Below are positions 5,656 to 10,660 of a stretch of 10,660 bases of DNA, piece by piece. Under the pieces are notes generated by a model. The model was not told the origin of the DNA. It saw nothing but the letters and a program-made list of their open reading frames with translations, and made no database searches. Position numbers and translations under genes: made by a program. The number at the start of each line of letters is the position of its first letter. Position 1 is the first letter of the stretch. This DNA comes from an uncultured Ilumatobacter sp. (GTDB taxonomy: Bacteria; Actinomycetota; Acidimicrobiia; Acidimicrobiales; Ilumatobacteraceae): the NCBI GenBank assembly GCA_937891565.1, contig CALAHA010000051.1:1-10660 (forward strand), given 5' to 3'.

Positions 5656-5658
5656 GAG
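5654..5658 (+). promoter_or_regulatory. Ribosome binding site of ftsI
   Basis: AGGAG overlaps the ftsL stop codon (TAG, 5653-5655) and lies 6 nt before the ATG at 5665. It is the strongest Shine-Dalgarno sequence in the operon and fixes the ftsI start. Confidence 0.85.
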
Positions 5659-5664
5659 ACCACC

Positions 5665-7755
5665 ATGGCAACTCGCTCGCACTCACCGCGCACGCCCGGC
5701 CGGAAGCCTGGCCGCAATGACGTCGGGGCTCCGCAAGAGCGCGCGACGAGTCGTTCCGCACGCACCACCGCCCAGCGTTCGACGCCCAGCAAGAGTTCGA
5801 GTCGAACAGCAAGCTCGACAAAGGCGCGCCGCGCTGAACCGCAGCGCCGAACCTCGTCGCAGGCTCCTGTGCGCGGTACTGCGACGTCGATCCGCGGTGC
5901 TGGCCGTTCGCATGTCGCTCCGGCGAAGCGCAGGGCGGCCCCGTCCAACAAGCGTTCGGCAGCGCGTGCCGTCGAAGCGAACCGCCCCAAGGTCTCGGCC
6001 CCGTCGCCCGAGAAACGAGCAAGGCAGCGCGGAGTTGCCTCGCCTCTGCGCCGTCTGCGGATCACCCTCGTCGCTATCGCCGTGGTGCTGCTCGCCATCG
6101 TCGGGCGCGTCGCCTACCTCCAAACCAAAGAAGCAGACTCACTGCAATCTGCTGGCGCCGACCAATGGACTCGCTCATATTCGCTTTCGGCACAGCGTGG
6201 CACGATGTTCGACAGGCACGGCAACGAACTGGCGATGTCGGTGCCAGCGGCATCTATTTCGATCAACCCGAAATTACTCGTCAACGGAGCCGTCGTTATT
6301 CAGGAACTCGACACGCTGCTCGATCTCAGCGATGAGCAGCTCGCATTGCTGCTCAGCGAAGTCGAGAGCAAGGATCGCGGCTTCGTCTACGTCGCGCGAC
6401 AGGTTGATGCCAACGTGGGTGACTTCATTCGCGCACTTGGCCACGCCGGCGTCAACGTCGACGATGAATCACGCCGGGAGATGCCAGGTGGCGACACCGG
6501 GCGCAGCGTGCTCGGCCGAACCAACATCGACGGTGATGGGATTGCCGGTCTCGAAAAGCAGTACAACGACGTGATGACTGGCACAGGTGGATCGATGACC
6601 CGTGAAGTCGATCCGAAGCAGCAGACAATCGCTGGTTCTGAATCGATCACGCAGGCGCCAGTCGCCGGCAATGACCTCGTGTTGACCATCGATCGTTCAA
6701 TCCAGTTTGCTACCGAGCAGGTACTCCTCGAACAGCTCGAACGCATTGGGGCCAAGGGCGGCACCGTCATTGCCCTCGAAACGAAGTCTGGCGAGATCCT
6801 CGGTATGGCTTCGGTCCGCAGGGACGACCAAACCGGCGAGTACGGCGTGACGAATGGCAACTTCGCCGCCGTTGATGCCTACGAGCCGGGCTCGGTGGCC
6901 AAGGTCATCACGATTGCCGGCGCACTCGACGCCGGCGCTGTCACTCCGGAAACGGAATTTACCGTGCCATGGCGTAAGCAGTACGCCGACGACCTTCTCA
7001 AAGACTCCCACGAGCACCCCGACCTGCTCCTGACCGTCTCCGACATTCTCACCGAGTCGTCGAACATCGGCACCATCATGGTGCAGCAGGAACTTGGCCG
7101 GTACGAGCATTACGACTACATGACCGCCTTTGGTCTCGGTTCCAAAACGGCACTCGACTTTCCCGGCGAGTCGCCCGGCCTCCTCAAGGACGTTGACGAT
7201 CTGTGGGGTTCTGAACGAGTGACGGTTGCGTACGGCCAGGGCATGTCGAGCACCTCACTCCAGCTCGTCTCTGCGATCAACGTCATTGCCAACGGCGGCG
7301 TCTATGTCGCACCGAAACTTGTGAAGGCGACCGTCGGCCCGGAAGGTCAGCAGACGCCGATGCCCGCAGCCGCAACGCACCGCGTCGTGTCTGAACGGGC
7401 GGCTGCAGAGACCACAGCAATGATGCAGCGAGTGGTCTGCGAAGGTACCGCCAAGATGGCCCAAGTCGACCACCTGTCTGTTGCCGGCAAGACCGGTACA
7501 GCGTTCAAGGCTGCCGACAACGGCACGTACTACAACGAAGAGGGCGACCGGATCTACTACGCGAGCTTCGTTGGGTTCTTCCCAGCGGACGACCCACAGA
7601 TCACCATTCTTGTTTCGGTGGACGAACCGCCGGCAGGCACAAGCGACCGCTTTGGTGGCACCGCCGCTGCGCCGGTCTTTGCAGCCCTCGTGCCGACACT
7701 GCTGCATGAGCGGAATATTCAGCCAGCACCTGGCAGCGCGGGATGTCCCGAGTGA
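5665..7755 (+). CDS. ftsI: FtsI/PbpB, septal peptidoglycan D,D-transpeptidase (class B PBP)
   Basis: This 696-aa class B penicillin-binding protein cross-links septal peptidoglycan together with FtsW. A long, basic Ser/Arg/Ala-rich cytoplasmic tail (1-130) precedes one transmembrane segment (about 133-150). The periplasmic dimerisation domain begins at RGTMFDRHG (178-186) and includes IAGLEKQYNDVMTG. The transpeptidase domain carries all three active-site motifs: SVAK with nucleophile Ser410 and Lys413, SSN (465-467) and KTG (609-611). No PASTA repeats follow; the protein ends in a short Pro/Gly-containing tail. The length is close to mycobacterial PbpB (about 680 aa), which also has an extended tail. 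The 3' end overlaps murE by 13 nt (4 nt if murE uses its alternative GTG). Confidence 0.96.
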   Translation: MATRSHSPRTPGRKPGRNDVGAPQERATSRSARTTAQRSTPSKSSSRTASSTKARRAEPQRRTSSQAPVRGTATSIRGAGRSHVAPAKRRAAPSNKRSAARAVEANRPKVSAPSPEKRARQRGVASPLRRLRITLVAIAVVLLAIVGRVAYLQTKEADSLQSAGADQWTRSYSLSAQRGTMFDRHGNELAMSVPAASISINPKLLVNGAVVIQELDTLLDLSDEQLALLLSEVESKDRGFVYVARQVDANVGDFIRALGHAGVNVDDESRREMPGGDTGRSVLGRTNIDGDGIAGLEKQYNDVMTGTGGSMTREVDPKQQTIAGSESITQAPVAGNDLVLTIDRSIQFATEQVLLEQLERIGAKGGTVIALETKSGEILGMASVRRDDQTGEYGVTNGNFAAVDAYEPGSVAKVITIAGALDAGAVTPETEFTVPWRKQYADDLLKDSHEHPDLLLTVSDILTESSNIGTIMVQQELGRYEHYDYMTAFGLGSKTALDFPGESPGLLKDVDDLWGSERVTVAYGQGMSSTSLQLVSAINVIANGGVYVAPKLVKATVGPEGQQTPMPAAATHRVVSERAAAETTAMMQRVVCEGTAKMAQVDHLSVAGKTGTAFKAADNGTYYNEEGDRIYYASFVGFFPADDPQITILVSVDEPPAGTSDRFGGTAAAPVFAALVPTLLHERNIQPAPGSAGCPE

Positions 7756-9230
7756 CAGACCCGAACACTGTCGGCTCGCTGGCCGCGACACTCGTCAACA
7801 TGTTTGGTGGAGCAGCCGCGCAGGTCCATGGCGACGCCGCGACGCAGATCTCGACCGTCACGCACGACTCTCGTGCAGTCGACAGCGGAACGCTCTTCGC
7901 TTGTCTGCGCGGTGGACGCGTCGACGGACACGACTTCGCTGAAGCGGCGGTTGAGGCAGGCGCATCAGCGCTGCTCGTCGACCACCGGCTCGACGGGGCC
8001 ACGGTTGGCGGGGTAACACAACTGATCGTCGACGACACTCGGCTCCGACTCGGGCCGATCGCGGCAACGCTCATGGATGACCCGAGTCGCCGCATGACGA
8101 CCGTCGGTATCACCGGGACCAACGGTAAAACGACGACGAGCCTGATGATCGAATCGATCTTGGTCGCACACGGCCAACGAGTCGGCGTGATCGGCACGCT
8201 GAACGGCCCCCGCACGACTCCTGAGGCACCCGAACTTCAGCAGCGTCTCGCCGAGTTCGTGGCTGATGACTGTTCTACAGCGGTGCTCGAAGTGTCTTCC
8301 CATGCACTGGCGCTGCATCGCGTCGACGGAACGCACTTCGACGCCGTTGTCTTCACCAACTTCGGACACGACCATCTCGACCTCCACGGAACGCCTGAGG
8401 AATATTTCCGAGCCAAAGCATCGTTGTTCGACGTTCGCTTTGCGCCGCTCGCAGTGATCAACATCGACGACACACATGGCCAGCTGCTGACCGATGTGAT
8501 CGCTGGCAACGATGGGCCATCGATGCGCGTCGTTGCCTATTCGGTTTCTGAACTGGTCGACGTGGAAGTCACCGCAACGTCGCTCAGCTACGAGTGGAAC
8601 GGACACCGGATCCACGTCGCGATAGGCGGAGCCTTCAACGTCTCCAACTCGCTTGCCGCCGTTGTCACGGCAACCGAACTCGGAGTCCCGATCGATGACG
8701 TCATCAGTGGACTGGGGCGGCTCGATGCCATCCCGGGGCGATTCGAGACAGTCACCTGGCCGACAGGCGTCGACGGCGGTTTTTCCGTCATTGTTGACTA
8801 CGCCCACACGCCGGACGGGCTGACTGAAGTGATCGCTGCGGCGCGCGCCGTGGTCGACGAATCAGCATCCGTCATCGTCGTGTTCGGCTGCGGTGGCGAC
8901 CGTGATCAGGGCAAACGTGCCGGGATGGGCGCTGCTGCTGCCGCAGGCGCGGATCGGGTGATCGTGACCTCAGACAACCCAAGGTCCGAGGCCCCGATGC
9001 AGATCATTGGTGACGTCGTGGCCGGCGTGTCGAGCAACTACCGTGATCGAGTTACGTTGAACCCCGACCGACGCCAAGCCATCGGCGAGGCCTTGGACGT
9101 GGCCCAGAGCGGCGACATCGTCGTCATTGCAGGCAAGGGCCACGAAAAAACACAAGATCTCGGCGACTCTGTTGTCGAGTTCGACGACAGAGCAGTCGCT
9201 CAGTCGTTCATGGAAAGTAGTTCTCGATGA
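7743..9230 (+). CDS. murE: MurE, UDP-MurNAc-L-Ala-D-Glu:meso-diaminopimelate ligase
   Basis: The 495-aa cytoplasmic ATP-dependent ligase adds the third residue of the peptidoglycan stem peptide. The N-terminal UDP-binding domain has DSRAVDSGTLFACLRG. The central ATPase has the P-loop GTNGKTTT (125-132, Lys129), EVSSHAL and the FTNFGHDHLDLHGT block, with the carbamylated lysine expected in FRAKASLF. The C-terminal domain has DYAHTPDG, FGCGGDRDQGKR and DNPR (411-414). DNPR marks enzymes specific for meso-diaminopimelate rather than lysine, so a DAP-type cell wall is predicted. Two starts are plausible: ATG 7743, used here, and GTG 7752, which makes a GTGA overlap with the ftsI stop and has GGGA 8 nt upstream. 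murF does not follow; the stop overlaps mraY by 4 nt. Confidence 0.96.
   Translation: MSRVTDPNTVGSLAATLVNMFGGAAAQVHGDAATQISTVTHDSRAVDSGTLFACLRGGRVDGHDFAEAAVEAGASALLVDHRLDGATVGGVTQLIVDDTRLRLGPIAATLMDDPSRRMTTVGITGTNGKTTTSLMIESILVAHGQRVGVIGTLNGPRTTPEAPELQQRLAEFVADDCSTAVLEVSSHALALHRVDGTHFDAVVFTNFGHDHLDLHGTPEEYFRAKASLFDVRFAPLAVINIDDTHGQLLTDVIAGNDGPSMRVVAYSVSELVDVEVTATSLSYEWNGHRIHVAIGGAFNVSNSLAAVVTATELGVPIDDVISGLGRLDAIPGRFETVTWPTGVDGGFSVIVDYAHTPDGLTEVIAAARAVVDESASVIVVFGCGGDRDQGKRAGMGAAAAAGADRVIVTSDNPRSEAPMQIIGDVVAGVSSNYRDRVTLNPDRRQAIGEALDVAQSGDIVVIAGKGHEKTQDLGDSVVEFDDRAVAQSFMESSSR
9212..9217 (+). promoter_or_regulatory. Ribosome binding site of mraY
   Basis: GGAAAG lies 9 nt before the ATG at 9227, inside the end of murE. 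It supports 9227 over the in-frame ATG at 9239. Confidence 0.5.
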
Positions 9231-10270
9231 TCGCTCTCATGATTGCCACGGCGGTCTCGACGTTGGTGTCGCTTTTCGGTACCCGTTACCTCATCGTCTT
9301 CTTTCGGACCCGCGGCCAGGGTCAGCCGATTCTCGGCAAGGAAGACCGCGGCCCTGAGCACCAACACAAGCAGGGCACCCCGACAATGGGTGGCATCGCC
9401 ATCGTTGGTGCAGCGTTCATTGGATGGGTCGCAGCCCACGTCCGCGACCTCGCCTTCTCCAACCAGACCATGATCGTGTGGGTCGGCGTGTTACTCCTTG
9501 CAACGATGGGTTTCCTCGACGACTACATCAAGGTTCGGAAAGGCCATAACCGTGGCATTTTCTGGAAGCAAAAGAACTACATCACGATGCTGATGAGCTT
9601 TGTGATGGCCTGGGTTCTGGTCGTTGGCACGGGTATCTCCGAGACGATTTCGTTGACACGACCGGAAATCGGCATCGAAGTTCCCACGGTCGTTTGGGTG
9701 CTGTGGGCAGGAATTATTATCTGGGCCACGACGAACGCCGTCAACGTCACCGATGGTCTCGACGGGCTTGCTGCAGGCTCAGCACTGATGGGCTTCGGCG
9801 CATTCGCCCTGATCGGCTACTGGCTGTTCCGTAACCCTGACGTCTACGACCTCGCCGTCAACCCACTTGATATGGGTGTCTTCGCAGCGGCTTTTGCCGG
9901 CGGCTGCCTCGGGTTCCTCTGGTGGAATGCCGCCCCGGCCAAGATCTTCATGGGCGACGTCGGTGCCCTCGCTGTCGGTTCTGCACTCGCGTTCCTCGCC
10001 CTGACGACAAACACTCATCTCTTGATCATTTTGATCTGCGGCATCAACGTGATGGAGGCGGGTTCGGTTGCCGTCCAGATGGGTGTCTTCAAGGCCTCGG
10101 GACGGACCAAGCGCCTGTTCCGCATGTCGCCAATTCATCACCACTTCGAACTACTGGGCTGGCCTGAGACCACCGTCATCATCCGCTTCTGGTTGATTTC
10201 CGGCATCTCGATTGCCACTGCTGTCGCCATCTTTATTGCTGACTTCACCAAGGTGGCGGGCGGCTTGTGA
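9227..10270 (+). CDS. mraY: MraY, phospho-N-acetylmuramoyl-pentapeptide-transferase
   Basis: The 347-aa polytopic membrane enzyme transfers phospho-MurNAc-pentapeptide from the UDP precursor to undecaprenyl phosphate, making lipid I with Mg2+. All signature elements are present: GTPTMGG (50-56) after a GQP...HQHKQ loop, FLDDY with the Asp pair D98-D99, the nucleotide and Mg2+ site NVTDGLDGL (173-181), MGDVG (242-246) and the late cytoplasmic HHHFE motif (304-308). Around ten hydrophobic segments are spread through the protein, as expected. Length is normal (E. coli 360). The start overlaps the murE stop (ATGA), so the usual murF between them is missing. The stop overlaps the GTG of murD by 3 nt of the start codon. 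Confidence 0.97.
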   Translation: MIALMIATAVSTLVSLFGTRYLIVFFRTRGQGQPILGKEDRGPEHQHKQGTPTMGGIAIVGAAFIGWVAAHVRDLAFSNQTMIVWVGVLLLATMGFLDDYIKVRKGHNRGIFWKQKNYITMLMSFVMAWVLVVGTGISETISLTRPEIGIEVPTVVWVLWAGIIIWATTNAVNVTDGLDGLAAGSALMGFGAFALIGYWLFRNPDVYDLAVNPLDMGVFAAAFAGGCLGFLWWNAAPAKIFMGDVGALAVGSALAFLALTTNTHLLIILICGINVMEAGSVAVQMGVFKASGRTKRLFRMSPIHHHFELLGWPETTVIIRFWLISGISIATAVAIFIADFTKVAGGL

Positions 10271-10660
10271 CTGCACTGGTCTACGGCCTCGCTGTCGCCG
10301 GTGAGTCGACCGTTCGCGCACTCCTGCGACACGGCGTTGCAGTCAAGGTTGCCGATGACACGATCACCGATGTCCGGCGCGCTCTGGCGTCTGAACTCGG
10401 TGTCGAACTGGTCGACGCCGCACAGACCACTGTCGAGAAATTGCTCGACGGGTGCACCATGCTGTGTCCGGCACCTGGTGTCGCTGAACACCACCCGATC
10501 ATCGTGGCGGCGCAGCACCTCGGGCTCGACGTCGTTTCGGAAATTGAGCTGGCCTACCGGTGGGAACAAGCACGCCCCAACGGTCCGCGCCCGATGCTCG
10601 CTGTCACTGGGACCGATGGCAAGACCTCGACCACCAAGCTCACCGTCGCAATGCTCGAAG
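10267..10660 (+). CDS. murD: MurD, UDP-N-acetylmuramoylalanine-D-glutamate ligase, 5' part
   Basis: The frame opens with GTG at 10267, overlapping the mraY stop (GTGA), and runs open to the right edge (131 full codons). MurD adds D-Glu to UDP-MurNAc-L-Ala in the cytoplasm, the step before MurE. The N-terminal nucleotide-binding domain starts ALVYGLAVAGESTVRALL. CPAPGVAEHHPI matches the MurD pattern of a Pro-Gly turn before the second strand, SEIELAYRW follows, and the ATPase P-loop is GTDGKTST (115-122). MurD usually has Asn where Asp117 stands here. Gene order and the SEIEL motif favour MurD over MurC or MurF. The central and C-terminal domains lie outside the window. Confidence 0.9.
   Translation, partial: MTALVYGLAVAGESTVRALLRHGVAVKVADDTITDVRRALASELGVELVDAAQTTVEKLLDGCTMLCPAPGVAEHHPIIVAAQHLGLDVVSEIELAYRWEQARPNGPRPMLAVTGTDGKTSTTKLTVAMLE

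Noticed and set aside
5567..6574. 335-codon + strand frame overlapping ftsL and the 5' part of ftsI
   Set aside because: Arg/Ser-rich out-of-frame product. The ftsI frame has a strong ribosome binding site at 5654-5658 and continues into canonical FtsI domains.
1..10660. CRISPR arrays, tRNA/rRNA genes, insertion sequences and attachment sites
   Set aside because: No spaced direct repeats of CRISPR type, no tRNA-like cloverleaf, no transposase and no terminal inverted repeats were seen on reading both strands.

Overview
The window reads as a chromosomal segment of a high-GC actinobacterium. The 5' half of a division and cell-wall (dcw) cluster has the actinobacterial order mraZ-rsmH-ftsL-ftsI-murE-mraY-murD. 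FtsI carries a long basic N-terminal tail, as in actinobacterial PbpB, and MurE has the DNPR motif of meso-diaminopimelate-adding enzymes. Together with the acyl-CoA dehydrogenase, the small W/R-rich protein, the HNH protein and the lipoate-ligase-like protein just upstream, this suggests an Acidimicrobiia-type (Ilumatobacter/Iamia-like) lineage. That placement is an inference from protein character, not a computed result. All credible genes lie on the + strand.

Region 1 (1-2320): the 3' part of a ROK-fold gene whose kinase motifs look degraded while its zinc site is intact; a short intergenic stretch with two adjacent tandem repeats; an acyl-CoA dehydrogenase; and a 79-aa protein of unknown function translationally coupled to it. 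Region 2 (2321-3485): an HNH nuclease-family protein and a lipoate-ligase/octanoyltransferase-like protein. The acyl-CoA dehydrogenase, HNH and ligase genes each have a -10-like hexamer ending exactly 7 nt before the start codon and no good ribosome binding site, the geometry of leaderless transcripts.

Region 3 (3486-3740): the dcw control region. A promoter (TTGACT, 17 nt, AATAAT) is embedded in six roughly 10-bp-phased TGGGG-type boxes, the expected binding sites for MraZ, the first product of the operon. Region 4 (3741-10660): seven tightly packed genes, mostly overlapping by 1-13 nt. MraZ is the regulator. RsmH methylates 16S rRNA. FtsL and FtsI are the septal scaffold and transpeptidase. 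MurE and MurD are cytoplasmic muropeptide ligases, and MraY makes lipid I. murF, normally between murE and mraY, is absent from that slot: murE and mraY overlap by 4 nt. murD runs off the right edge.

Most of the window is a conserved housekeeping locus. I do not see a new defence, mobile or biosynthetic system. The points most worth a second look are the MraZ-box/promoter array, the missing murF, the degenerate ROK protein and the repeated leaderless geometry.
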